NCBI RefSeq assembly: GCF_036567905.1
Contig: NZ_DATCTO010000054.1
Span: forward strand, 1-64,000
From: Candidatus Binatus sp.
GTDB taxonomy: Bacteria > Desulfobacterota > Binatia > Binatales > Binataceae
DNA: 64,000 bases
Direction of reading: 5' to 3'
The position numbers and the translations under genes were made by a program. Positions within the stretch are counted from its first letter, which is position 1. Every line of letters starts with the position of its first letter. The notes beneath the pieces are model-generated. The model was not told where the DNA came from. It searched no databases and was given only the letters and a program-made list of their open reading frames with translations. Shown here piece after piece: positions 48,152 to 57,125 of this stretch.

Positions 48152-48865
48152 ATGAATGGGGCAAGGTTTGGGGTGAGAGTTTCGATTTTGGGCGCGATTG
48201 CGGCGCTGTTTGCTGCCGGATGCTTCTATCCGCCGGTTACACAGCCGCCGCCGGACGAACAGCAGGAAGTGGTGATCCCGCTGCCGTACGATCTCGCGTG
48301 GGATGCGGTCAACGCGGTCATCAGCCAAAACGCGTTCCACGTGCAGGCGCAGGACATGACCAACGGGATCATCGAGGCGGTCGGTCCGCGCTTCACGCTG
48401 CACGACGCCGATTGCGGAAAGATAAAGAGCCTGGTCGGCACTTACACGGCCGAGCCGGAGGCGAACTCGTCGTCGGTGTACAACTTCCTGGTGCGGCCAC
48501 GGGGTCCGGAAGCGAGCATCGTCAAGGTGCGCGCCACGTTCAATTCGTCGGTCAAGGTCCCGTTGCATCAGGCCACCGACGTAGATTGCGTATCGCATGG
48601 AATCCAGGAATCGGATCTGCTCCGCGAGGTATTGGTCGCGGCGAAGAAGACCCATCGCCCGGAGTTCGCCAAGCCAAACGCGCCGCCGCAACCGGCTGCG
48701 TCACAAGCCCGGGCCAGATCGTCAGCGCCGGAGACGGTGCGGAGTCAACCGAGGCCCCCGTCCTCGATCGATAAAGCCGCCGCGCAACCCAATGTGCCAG
48801 CGTCGATGCGGGGGTTTTCGCTCGGCGGGATGAATCCAGTTCTGCCTGCGCCTCCGCCGAATTGA
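48152..48865 (+). CDS. Lipoprotein of unknown function
   Basis: 237 residues from ATG 48152. The signal ends in the lipobox LFAAGC (Cys24). A compact domain (about 35-170: VVIPLPYDLAWDAVNAVISQ ...) resembles the small alpha-beta folds of BamC- or DUF-type envelope lipoproteins; this is only a fold impression. The C-terminal 70 residues are Ala/Pro-rich and probably disordered. It is divergent from yebC with 176 bases between. Confidence 0.8.
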   Translation: MNGARFGVRVSILGAIAALFAAGCFYPPVTQPPPDEQQEVVIPLPYDLAWDAVNAVISQNAFHVQAQDMTNGIIEAVGPRFTLHDADCGKIKSLVGTYTAEPEANSSSVYNFLVRPRGPEASIVKVRATFNSSVKVPLHQATDVDCVSHGIQESDLLREVLVAAKKTHRPEFAKPNAPPQPAASQARARSSAPETVRSQPRPPSSIDKAAAQPNVPASMRGFSLGGMNPVLPAPPPN

Positions 48866-48934
48866 GCCCAAGCTTCGCGCGGGCGTGACATTTTCGAGCG
48901 ACCCCGGAGTGTTCGACGGGAGAACTTGATTGAA

Positions 48935-48988
48935 TGTGAAACCCGCGGTGGGTTTCACACTTCCTTCGGCAGGGGTGACCCCTGCACC
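48935..48988 (+). repeat. Dispersed double-hairpin repeat, copy C
   Basis: Hairpin 1: GTGAAACCCGC and GTGGGTTTCAC (48936-48946 with 48948-48958, one G-T pair). Hairpin 2: GCAGGGG (48969-48975), loop TGA, CCCCTGC (48979-48985). Compared with copy B the C-G pair next to the second loop is replaced by G-C on both arms, a compensatory change. The gap around it (48866-49147) holds no gene; a T-rich stretch and TCATCC follow, as in copy B. Confidence 0.85.
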
Positions 48989-49147
48989 CGACGGTAAGAG
49001 AGGATGCGGGCTTTGCCCTGTTAGAAGGGTAAGGGGGAGGAGAGACGGCAGATCGCGGGCGTTGTTTTTTTCGTGTCCTCTTTTGTGTCATCCCGGCCGG
49101 AGTCGGCGCGCACGATTGATTCCCGCGCAAAACTAGCGCTGGTTGCG

Positions 49148-51166
49148 CTAGGTGCGGGGGCGGTCGGGGATGAGCGCATCGGCGGGCACGATCTCGGAGT
49201 CCGGCGCGCCGGGGATTCTCCAATACAGGTGCAGGTAGGAGCCGCCGGCCATATTTCGCTCGCCCACCTCAATCCGATGCGGCCCCTCGGTAAGCTGGAT
49301 ACGGCCGGCGTCGTGACCCTTGTTTACCAAGCCGGGATCGTGAATCACCTGCATGCCGTCCACCGTGACCCATCCCGAATCGTCAACCTCGATCATAAAC
49401 TCGTAGTCGCCGGTCTTGGGCGCGATCAGCTCGCCTCGCCAGATGTCGCACGACGGAAACGGCATCGCGCCCATCTGGGCAATGTCATCGAAGTCCAGTT
49501 GCCGATCGACGCGCACAATGTGCGGCGCGGTCTGGCCGCATTGCTCGCCGACGTAGTACCTGCCCAGTAATCCGTGGCGGCCGCTATCCAGGAACCCCTG
49601 CATGACCCGCTGATTCATCGAGAGCAGGAACACGGCCGCGATGCCCACCGCCGCGGCGATTTGCGTCAGGCGGCGCGACGCGCCAATTCCCCATAGCCCC
49701 AGCGACTGCGACAGATCGAACGAGCCGAAGATCCAAAACGCGGCCAGCGGCCAGAGCTGAAACGGGGCGGACAGTCCGATGAGTTTGCCGAGGTTGAAGG
49801 CGACGGAGTCGCCGACGACCATGCCGCCGCCGAAGAATGCGTCGCGGTTGGTGGCGAAGTCGCCGCGCATGAATTGCTGAAGCGCGAAGTCGCGCACCGG
49901 ATTGTCGTATTCGTAGGGAAAGTGCGGATTGGTCGCCGTCGCCATCAGCATGATCACGGCCGACAGCGCGCCGATCGCGCCGAGCAGGTAGTCGCAGGCG
50001 GCGGGGAGAAAAGCGAGCGCGAGGACCATGAAGGGAACCGAGGCGACGATTTGCCGCGGGCCGGTCGCGGTGCCGCCTCCCCACGATATGATCGATTGGC
50101 CGTACGAGGCGTTGAACAGGAACAGCACCACGAACGAATAAACCGTGACGATGAATTCGGCGCGCCATCGCTTCAGCCGCGCGAAGTAGCCGACGCCGAC
50201 AATCGACAGCAACAGCACCGGGTTGCAGAAAAACAATCCGCGCTGCGGATCGACCAGCACGTTCCAGAGAATGCGGAGCTTCGGATAGGTCAGGCCGACG
50301 AATCCGACCGCTTGCTCGGGGAATTGATGATTTTCGGCGGGCGCGAGCTTGAACGCCTGGTAACTGAAGAAGAACGGATTTCCGAAGGCGCCCCAGTTGA
50401 AAGCGAGCATGATCGCGACGGTGATCGCGGCGCCGGCGGAGAACGCCGCCAGATATTTCCAATCGGACAGTTTGAACAGGGCGTAGATTCCGATCGCCGC
50501 GGCGACCAGGAAGACCGGGTAATCGTTGAGCACCGCCCATCCCGCCAGAAAGCCGGCCGCAATCGCGCGCGCGCGCGACGGGCGGGAATAGAAAGTCGCC
50601 AGCAGATAGAACGCGGTGAAGACGCATGCAGCGGCGACGGGTTCGCCGGTGAGCTCGGTCGCGTACGGAAATGCGATCGTCGCAAGGCCGAGAATCAGCG
50701 CGACGCCGGCCGCGCGGCCCTCCGACGCGCCGATGAATCGCGCAAAGCGAAACATGACGACGCACAGCGCCGAGATCAGCAGCCCGGTGGTAAACACGGT
50801 GGTCAGGTAAGTGACAAAGGCCCAGTACAGCGGCTCGTGAGCCGCGCTCAGAGGCAGCAGCGCGATTCGGAAAACCAGCCACGGAATCAATGCGGTGTAG
50901 GAAGTGCCGGGCGCCTTAACCGAATAAATATGGCCGTGGAAGGTGATGATGTCGGCGGTGTTGAAGCCGCAAAAATCGTTAATCCACAGGACGCCTTTCT
51001 CGACCATCGAGCGCATCAGGTCGAAGCGGCAGGCGACGCTCTGGTCGGCGCCCTGATAGAAGTAGGCGTAGGTGATGAAGGGGATCAGGAAGACCGCAGT
51101 CTCGATTTGCCGGATGCGATCCTCCGGAGCGATCGCGCCAGGCGAGTTCGCGGCGGCCCACTTCAT
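49148..51166 (-). CDS. Polytopic membrane protein with C-terminal PA14 domain (GT-C-like)
   Basis: 672 residues from ATG 51166. About twelve membrane helices occupy residues 20-530 in a pattern like GT-C/ArnT-type glycosyltransferases. The soluble tail is PA14-like: LGRYYVGEQCGQTAPHIVRV, IAPKTGDYEFMIEVDDSGWV, TVDGMQVIHD. PA14 domains bind carbohydrate. Start overlaps the stop of the upstream gene as ATGA. Probably adds or handles cell-surface sugars with its two partners; the substrate is unknown. Confidence 0.82.
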   Translation of the reverse strand: MKWAAANSPGAIAPEDRIRQIETAVFLIPFITYAYFYQGADQSVACRFDLMRSMVEKGVLWINDFCGFNTADIITFHGHIYSVKAPGTSYTALIPWLVFRIALLPLSAAHEPLYWAFVTYLTTVFTTGLLISALCVVMFRFARFIGASEGRAAGVALILGLATIAFPYATELTGEPVAAACVFTAFYLLATFYSRPSRARAIAAGFLAGWAVLNDYPVFLVAAAIGIYALFKLSDWKYLAAFSAGAAITVAIMLAFNWGAFGNPFFFSYQAFKLAPAENHQFPEQAVGFVGLTYPKLRILWNVLVDPQRGLFFCNPVLLLSIVGVGYFARLKRWRAEFIVTVYSFVVLFLFNASYGQSIISWGGGTATGPRQIVASVPFMVLALAFLPAACDYLLGAIGALSAVIMLMATATNPHFPYEYDNPVRDFALQQFMRGDFATNRDAFFGGGMVVGDSVAFNLGKLIGLSAPFQLWPLAAFWIFGSFDLSQSLGLWGIGASRRLTQIAAAVGIAAVFLLSMNQRVMQGFLDSGRHGLLGRYYVGEQCGQTAPHIVRVDRQLDFDDIAQMGAMPFPSCDIWRGELIAPKTGDYEFMIEVDDSGWVTVDGMQVIHDPGLVNKGHDAGRIQLTEGPHRIEVGERNMAGGSYLHLYWRIPGAPDSEIVPADALIPDRPRT

Positions 51167-51948
51167 CGCTTGTTCGAGCGCCCGGACATGGCGGCGCGAA
51201 ATGAGTTGAAGATGCGAAAGTCGTCGTCGCCGAATATGCGCCAACCCGCCCATGCGAGCGCCGCCAGCGCCACCAACGTGAACACCAGCGAGATTGGCGA
51301 GCCGATCGGCGCCGGAGCCCCCTGTTGCCGAATCGCCAGCAAGTCGTAAGTGGGAGTCGCGCTGGGGGGAGGCGCGTCAATCCGGACCAGCGACGCATTT
51401 CTGAAGAACGCCTTGCCGGTGTTGAGGCTGCCGAAGCCGCCGACGCGCAGCGCTACCTCGATGTCCGCGCCGTGTCCGCCGACCTTGAGGTACAGCGTCA
51501 CGCGCTGCCAGTCGGTGGTGCCGTGGATGTCGGGCGACATGATGCCGTCTTCCATGACTGAAATCGACGCGCCGCTTTGCTTGGCGCCGACATTTTCGGT
51601 GCGGAGATCGACGCTGAGCTGATACCATCCCGGTTGCACCGTCAGCGACTGCATCCAGCGCCCGTCGTTAGCCTGAAGGTTATCGACCTCCAGCTCGCAG
51701 GGCTTGTCGGGGTACGAATGCCAATGGGCCTGGAACGCGTCGGGTTTGTTGATCCAGGCCTCGGTGCGCCACAAATCGGGCTGATCCTCGGAGCCCTTGG
51801 CGAAGTCGCCGTTGATCAGCAGGTTTCTCTGATCGGCGGCAACCGCGCGGCGCGGTGCGGATAGGGCGGCGGCAAGCGTGGCGCCAAGAAAAACTGCGCA
51901 GAGCAAAATCGCGCGGCGGCCTCGATACGAATGCAGGTAAGCGATCAT
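51163..51948 (-). CDS. Secreted, membrane-anchored protein with carbohydrate-binding-like domain
   Basis: 261 residues from ATG 51948. Signal peptide (about 11-38, ending AVAADQ), then a beta-rich domain beginning NLLINGDFAKGSEDQPDLWR, the pattern of CBM4/9-type jelly-roll modules, and one C-terminal membrane helix (about 215-237). ATGA overlaps with both the gene before and the gene after show a coupled trio. Likely a periplasmic sugar-binding partner of the glycosyltransferases (inference). Confidence 0.8.
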   Translation of the reverse strand: MIAYLHSYRGRRAILLCAVFLGATLAAALSAPRRAVAADQRNLLINGDFAKGSEDQPDLWRTEAWINKPDAFQAHWHSYPDKPCELEVDNLQANDGRWMQSLTVQPGWYQLSVDLRTENVGAKQSGASISVMEDGIMSPDIHGTTDWQRVTLYLKVGGHGADIEVALRVGGFGSLNTGKAFFRNASLVRIDAPPPSATPTYDLLAIRQQGAPAPIGSPISLVFTLVALAALAWAGWRIFGDDDFRIFNSFRAAMSGRSNKR

Positions 51949-54900
51949 ATCCAACTGCGCAGCCCCGGCCCTTGCAGCCACATCCGCGCGTAGTATCCGC
52001 TGCGGCTGATCGGCATGCCGACCCAAATCGGAAAGTAGTACACGAACAGAATCAGCGCGGCGATCAGGAACACGCCGGCAACGTATCGGCCCGCGCACCG
52101 AGTCTGCAGCAGGAAAAAGCCGTACGCGACGAATACGGCGATGAAAGTGATCCATCCCCATGTCGGCGGCATCCCGAGGAAAAACACCGGCGTCATCGTC
52201 AGCAGCAGCGCGAGATGCTCCCACGGCTCGGCGCGCTCCTTGAAACATTCGGCGAGCAAAATCGCCAGCGCGAGGTATCCGAAGTAAACCGACGCCATGT
52301 AGTGGTAGAGGAAGAGCGTGCGGCCGATCCAGGCCCAGATCAAGAGATAGCTGAGATAGCCGATGACGAGGAAGGAGCGGGTCAGGTTGGGGCGCTCGAG
52401 CGCCTGCACGGCGGTGATCGTGATCGCAGTCAGCGCACCCCACCATAGGAGAGGATTTCCTCCGCCCCAGACGGTTTGCACGTCACCGGTCTTGGGGAAG
52501 TTCTGCCAGTACGCGATCGGGCGCAGCATCAGCGGCCAGCTCCACCACGGCGACGCGTACGGATGGGTGGCGGAGGCGACGCTATTCTCGTACCAGACGA
52601 TGTCGCTGTAGTACTTGAACAGATCCGCGATGCCGCCCCACCAGCCGAGCCAGTAATGCGGGAAGAACACCGCCAGGTATGCAATCGCGGCGACCGATCC
52701 AACGAGCGCGACTGCGCCAACGCTCATCGGTTCGAGGAGGCTCGCCAGCGAGGGCATCCGCAACGCGCCGGGCGCCGATGACGAGCGGCTGCGCCAGAAA
52801 ATCTCGGCAACGCGGATTGCCAACACTGCGAAAACAATCAGCAGAATGTGCGCGAAGCTTTCGCCGAACAGAAACATCACCAAGCCCAGGACAATGCAGA
52901 TCAGCGCGGCGAAGACTAACCCGGTCGGATCGAAGAGGTCGATTGCGAGCGGCGTCGGCGGCGGGTTTTTGCTCGCCTTGGATCCGACCGGCGCGGCAAC
53001 CGGCGCGGCCTTGGGACGCTCCTTGGCGAGCACATAGAGAATAAATCCCGTCACCAGCAGGAAGGTTATCGCCGGGATGTAGAATTTGCTTGCCAGGCAC
53101 AGGCCCAGCGCCAGACCAATCCACGGCAGGATGCGCCGGCGCGCGCGCGGATCGGGCGTTTGCGCGAATCTGAAAAAGAGCAGGTACGCCAGTGCCGCAA
53201 AGGTGAGATAGACGATGTCGATGACGGCGTAGTGCGAGTCAACCAGATACATCCCGTCGCAAACGATGATCGCGCCCGCGATGGCGCCGACCAGCCGCGA
53301 GCCCGACATCCGGCGCCCGAGCAGGTAGGTGATGCCCACGATTGCCGTGCCCAGCGTCGCGTTGCCGACCCGCCAACTCCACGGATGATCGCCAAAAATG
53401 AGGATGCCTGCGGCGATTATGAGCTTGGCCAGCGGCGGATGAGGATCGAGGAAGGACTCGCCGTGCAAATAATGGCGTCCCTGCGCGACGAAATGGACCT
53501 CATCGAAAACGATCTCGGCGGGATGCCCAAGGTGCCAGAAGCGCGTAATTGCGGCGACGATCAACAGCGCCGAGATGATGATCGTATCGGCCGCGATCCA
53601 CGGGGGCGCGGCGGCCGGTTCTTCAACGTAATCCTCGACCTGCCGGGGCATGGCGAATCTGCCGAAGAACGCAGCGATGGCATCGGTCGCACCGCTTGCG
53701 CCTTGCAGCCGCGTTGCTCCGTAGTAAACGGCCATCGCAAGCGCGACCACGTTGAGCGCCGAGGTCGTCATCGCGAGCCCATCGCGCGCGTCGAGAAACA
53801 CCACGGTGTTAAGCGTGTGCAGGACGTAGGCCAAATTGATCAAGCCGGTGAGCGAGACAATTACGAAGACTGCAAGCATCTCGGGCGCTTCCAGAGCCAA
53901 CGGCACCGCAAGCACGACCGCGGGGTAGAGGTACCGCTCGTGCATCCTGGGCGCAACCATGAAGAATCCAAAAATCGCGATGAACGAGGCGAACAGCAGG
54001 CGCGTGGGCGTGCGGCCGCGCCACAAGATCCACGCGATGAATCCGTAGAGCGGCACCAGCAGGCTCATCCCGAGCACAAAGTAAGATACTCCCGCAAAAG
54101 TCCCCGAATCCGACTGGCGAAGCCCGCCGATCAGCGCCATCAGGTTGAATGCGTTGACTGAAGTCTCGTGGTAGTAGGCCGCGGTGGAAGTGTAGAGCTT
54201 GATAATCCAGTTCCAGTCATGGCCGATTTGGAACGGCGCGATGCCGATGATCGCGACCGCAATCAGCGCGACTCCCGACCTGATCCAGGTCGCGAAGTCG
54301 GCCTCGAGCAGCGTCCAGACGCCGAGCACCGGAAGCATCATCAATCCCTGCGGCTTGACCAGCACCGCGATCGCGGCGAGTCCCCATGCGATCTCGTATT
54401 GCCGGCCGAGAATCGCCGCGATGCTGAGCAGCATGACGAACGTCATCACCGAATCGCTTTGACCCCAGACGACGGTGTCGAACAGCAGCGGCGGATTCAG
54501 CGCGACCATCAGCATCGCGATCAAAGCCATCGCGGGCCGGCTGCCACGGCGCACGAACGCATACATCACAAGCGCGAGCGCGAAGTCGGCGACGATCGCG
54601 GGACTCTCGATTATGACTCGGTAAAAATCTCCCGACGCGCCCACCGCATGCCCAATGATCCCCACGAACCACAGCGCGTACAGATAGCCGGGCGGATAGT
54701 CGAGGAAGAATCCCGCTTGATAGGTATGCGCGGGACCGAAGGTCGCGATTTGGCCCGCCCACGCCTGGTAATCGCCAACGTCGGGGCCGAAGCCGGGAAA
54801 GAACGGCATCACCGCGAGCTTCACGGCGGCCAAGGCGCCGAGCACGAGCAGCGCGGCGGTAAGCCCGGAGTCGCGATCGCCGATAAGGGGGCGGAGGTAG

Positions 54901-55190
54901 TCGATCAGCGCGTAGGCGACCAGCGCGATCAGAATCGCGCCGGCAATGAATCCCGGCAATTTTCCGCTGGACGCTTGGGGAGCCGATGCCGCCGCGATCG
55001 AAAATACCGACAACGCGGCAGCGGCCCACCGCAAAAATGGCGCCCGCGCAATCCACCGCCGCGGCCTGTCGTCCGCAGCCTTCAACGCTCGATCATCCTG
55101 CTGTTGCCCATATCGCGCGCCGCTAAGATAGCGGTTATTGGGGCCGCGATGAACAGCCCCGGGCGTCAGGCCCGGCCGGGCAACGGGCAT
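51945..55190 (-). CDS. Tandem GT-C glycosyltransferase: GT87/ALG6-like half plus PMT-like half
   Basis: About 1081 residues. The N-terminal half (to ~510) has GT-C features: FGPDVGDYQAWAGQ with an acidic loop motif, DTVVWGQSDSV, and APRMHERYLYPAV. The C-terminal half (from ~530) is PMT/GT39-like: PAEIVFDEVHFVAQGRHYL followed by FLDPHPPLAKLIIAAG. Each half has about ten or more membrane helices. Both use polyprenyl-phosphate sugars in known families. The start is uncertain: ATG 55190 is taken, while a frame up to 55268 would cover the ribosome site of the divergent esterase, and a TTG at 55085 is possible. Confidence 0.88.
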   Translation of the reverse strand: MPVARPGLTPGAVHRGPNNRYLSGARYGQQQDDRALKAADDRPRRWIARAPFLRWAAAALSVFSIAAASAPQASSGKLPGFIAGAILIALVAYALIDYLRPLIGDRDSGLTAALLVLGALAAVKLAVMPFFPGFGPDVGDYQAWAGQIATFGPAHTYQAGFFLDYPPGYLYALWFVGIIGHAVGASGDFYRVIIESPAIVADFALALVMYAFVRRGSRPAMALIAMLMVALNPPLLFDTVVWGQSDSVMTFVMLLSIAAILGRQYEIAWGLAAIAVLVKPQGLMMLPVLGVWTLLEADFATWIRSGVALIAVAIIGIAPFQIGHDWNWIIKLYTSTAAYYHETSVNAFNLMALIGGLRQSDSGTFAGVSYFVLGMSLLVPLYGFIAWILWRGRTPTRLLFASFIAIFGFFMVAPRMHERYLYPAVVLAVPLALEAPEMLAVFVIVSLTGLINLAYVLHTLNTVVFLDARDGLAMTTSALNVVALAMAVYYGATRLQGASGATDAIAAFFGRFAMPRQVEDYVEEPAAAPPWIAADTIIISALLIVAAITRFWHLGHPAEIVFDEVHFVAQGRHYLHGESFLDPHPPLAKLIIAAGILIFGDHPWSWRVGNATLGTAIVGITYLLGRRMSGSRLVGAIAGAIIVCDGMYLVDSHYAVIDIVYLTFAALAYLLFFRFAQTPDPRARRRILPWIGLALGLCLASKFYIPAITFLLVTGFILYVLAKERPKAAPVAAPVGSKASKNPPPTPLAIDLFDPTGLVFAALICIVLGLVMFLFGESFAHILLIVFAVLAIRVAEIFWRSRSSSAPGALRMPSLASLLEPMSVGAVALVGSVAAIAYLAVFFPHYWLGWWGGIADLFKYYSDIVWYENSVASATHPYASPWWSWPLMLRPIAYWQNFPKTGDVQTVWGGGNPLLWWGALTAITITAVQALERPNLTRSFLVIGYLSYLLIWAWIGRTLFLYHYMASVYFGYLALAILLAECFKERAEPWEHLALLLTMTPVFFLGMPPTWGWITFIAVFVAYGFFLLQTRCAGRYVAGVFLIAALILFVYYFPIWVGMPISRSGYYARMWLQGPGLRSWI

Positions 55191-55270
55191 CCAGCGCGGG
55201 CGCAAGTTGGCTGGCGACGCCGTTGGAGCCCAGTCTATGATGCGAGACTGCCGCGAAGGAGAACGCATCG

Positions 55271-55933
55271 ATGCGACTGATTCATACCGTCTATGAGCCC
55301 GCCGGCGAAGGACCTCATCCGACGCTAATCGCGATGCACGGGTTCGGCGCCAATGCGCTCGATCTGCTGGGACTCGCGCCGTATATCGCCGACGGCCGCT
55401 TCATGGTGATTTGTCCGCAGGGTCCGATGGAAGTGCCGATCGGTCCCACCCGCGGCTACGCATGGTTTCCGATTCGGATGGGAGCTTCGCCCGACCGCGG
55501 CGCGATCGACGACGCGAACAAAATGGTGACCGGGTTTCTCAACGCCGCGCTGCAGAAGTATCCGGTCGATCGGAAAAAACTGGTGGTGCTGGGATTCAGC
55601 CAGGGCGGGATGATGGCGTATCGGCTCGCGCTCAGAAATCCCTCGAAGTTCGCGGCGCTGGTGGCGCTCTCCACGTACTTTCCGCCCGACTTGAAGGATG
55701 AGGTCAGCGATCCCGCCGCTCTCGAAGCGATCCCGACGCTCGTTCAGCATGGCCGCGCCGACGAGATGATCGAGATCGCGCGCGGGCGGGCGTCGGTGGA
55801 ATCGCTGCGCGCGCTGAAGGTGCCGCTGACTTATCGCGAGTACGATTGCGGTCACGAGATAACGGCCGAGGGCCTGAACGATCTGTCAAACTTTCTCACC
55901 GAGAAGGTGCTCGAACCGATCGTCACGGCGTAG
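55271..55933 (+). CDS. Alpha/beta-hydrolase, phospholipase/carboxylesterase type
   Basis: 220 residues. Nucleophile S110 in LGFSQGGMMAYRLAL, HGFGANALDLLGLAPYI near the oxyanion hole, DEMIEIARGR with the Asp region and CGHEITAEG with the catalytic His. Acts on short acyl esters or lysophospholipids; substrate unknown. GAAGGAGAACGC precedes ATG. Runs with mazG, four bases downstream. Confidence 0.9.
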   Translation: MRLIHTVYEPAGEGPHPTLIAMHGFGANALDLLGLAPYIADGRFMVICPQGPMEVPIGPTRGYAWFPIRMGASPDRGAIDDANKMVTGFLNAALQKYPVDRKKLVVLGFSQGGMMAYRLALRNPSKFAALVALSTYFPPDLKDEVSDPAALEAIPTLVQHGRADEMIEIARGRASVESLRALKVPLTYREYDCGHEITAEGLNDLSNFLTEKVLEPIVTA

Positions 55934-55937
55934 CGCC

Positions 55938-56759
55938 ATGAGCGATGACACCAGTTCAGCGCAAGCGTTTGCAAAACTGCTCGCGGTCGTTACCGAACTG
56001 CGCGCTCGATGCCCGTGGGATCGCGAACAGAAACTCGCCGACACACCGCGGCACTTGATCGAGGAAGCGTACGAAGTGGCCGACGCGATCGCCCGCGGCA
56101 ACTTTCCCGACGTCGCCGAGGAACTCGGCGACCTCGCGGTGCAAAGCCTGTTCGCCGGCGTGATTCTTGCCGAACAGTCAAAGTTGGATATCGCCACCGG
56201 CCTGCAAAACGCCGCGGAAAAACTTATTCGGCGGCATCCGCACATTTACGGCGGCACCCGCGCCGATACGATCGAGCAAGTGCTTGAAAATTGGGATCAG
56301 ATCAAACAGCAGGAACGCGAGCGCAAGGAGCCCAACAGCGCGAAGAGTCTCGCGCACGTCGGCCGCGGGCTGCCGGCCACGATGCGCGCGGAGAAACTCG
56401 GCGAAAAGGCGCGCGCCGCCGGCATGGATTGGGGCAATATTCGCGAGGTGCTGGCGAAGGCTCGCGAAGAAATTGATGAGATCGAGCATGCGCTCGATCG
56501 CGCCGACACCGCCGGCGCCGCCGAGGAGATCGGCGACCTGATGCTCGCGGTCGCCAACGCGCCCCGCTTCATCGGGATGGATGCCGAACAGACGCTGCGC
56601 GCCGCCTGCGACAAGTTCGTCGCGCGATTCGACGAAGTCGCGGCAATCGCCGCATCGCGCGGCCTCGATCTCAAAGCGATGACACCGTCCGAAATCGACG
56701 CTCTGTGGAACGAGGCAAAAGCCGCGGTGCGCCCCATCGGCCCGGCAGCGAAGCAATGA
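55938..56759 (+). CDS. mazG: Nucleoside triphosphate pyrophosphohydrolase MazG
   Basis: 273 residues with two MazG repeats. RCPWDREQKLADTPRHLIEE and AEELGDLAVQSLF give the first EExxE...ExxD metal site; ALDRADTAGAAEEIGDLMLA gives the second. Hydrolyses NTPs to NMP and PPi, clearing aberrant nucleotides. Confidence 0.95.
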   Translation: MSDDTSSAQAFAKLLAVVTELRARCPWDREQKLADTPRHLIEEAYEVADAIARGNFPDVAEELGDLAVQSLFAGVILAEQSKLDIATGLQNAAEKLIRRHPHIYGGTRADTIEQVLENWDQIKQQERERKEPNSAKSLAHVGRGLPATMRAEKLGEKARAAGMDWGNIREVLAKAREEIDEIEHALDRADTAGAAEEIGDLMLAVANAPRFIGMDAEQTLRAACDKFVARFDEVAAIAASRGLDLKAMTPSEIDALWNEAKAAVRPIGPAAKQ

Positions 56760-56811
56760 ACTGAACCGGTGTATTGCTCCGGCGCTCGCGCGCTGTTAGA
56801 AATGACTGGTT

Positions 56812-57099
56812 ATGCCTCATATTCCAGTTCATCCATCGGCCGAGAAGCGCCATCGGCAAAGCCTCAAGCGCGCCGAGCGCAACCGCGTCGTCAGGACACG
56901 TGCCCGCACGTTGGCCAAGACGGCGGCGGAAACCATCGCGTCGAGCAGCGACGAAGCCAAGGCGCGCGAAGCGCTCAAGCAGGCCACCAAGGTTCTGTAC
57001 AGGGCGATCAGCAGCGGCACGATGCATCGCAACACGGTGCGGCGCAAAGTTGCACGGTTGTCCGCCAGCCTGCATCGGAAGTTCGGCAAAAAAGCGTAA
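56812..57099 (+). CDS. rpsT: 30S ribosomal protein S20
   Basis: 95 residues. PSAEKRHRQSLKRAERNRVV and a C-terminal helix MHRNTVRRKVARLSASLHRK fit the basic helical S20 fold. Binds 16S rRNA at the base of the body. The ribosome site is weak, as is usual for autoregulated S20 genes. Confidence 0.96.
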   Translation: MPHIPVHPSAEKRHRQSLKRAERNRVVRTRARTLAKTAAETIASSSDEAKAREALKQATKVLYRAISSGTMHRNTVRRKVARLSASLHRKFGKKA

Positions 57100-57100
57100 G

Positions 57101-57125
57101 CCGTCGGCTCGGGGCGACGGTTTCT
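57101..57125. terminator. Bidirectional terminator between rpsT and holA
   Basis: CCGTCG (57101-57106) pairs with CGACGG (57115-57120) across GCTCGGGG; TTTCT follows on the plus strand. On the minus strand CTTACGCTTTTTT follows a few bases away. The two genes are convergent. Confidence 0.65.
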
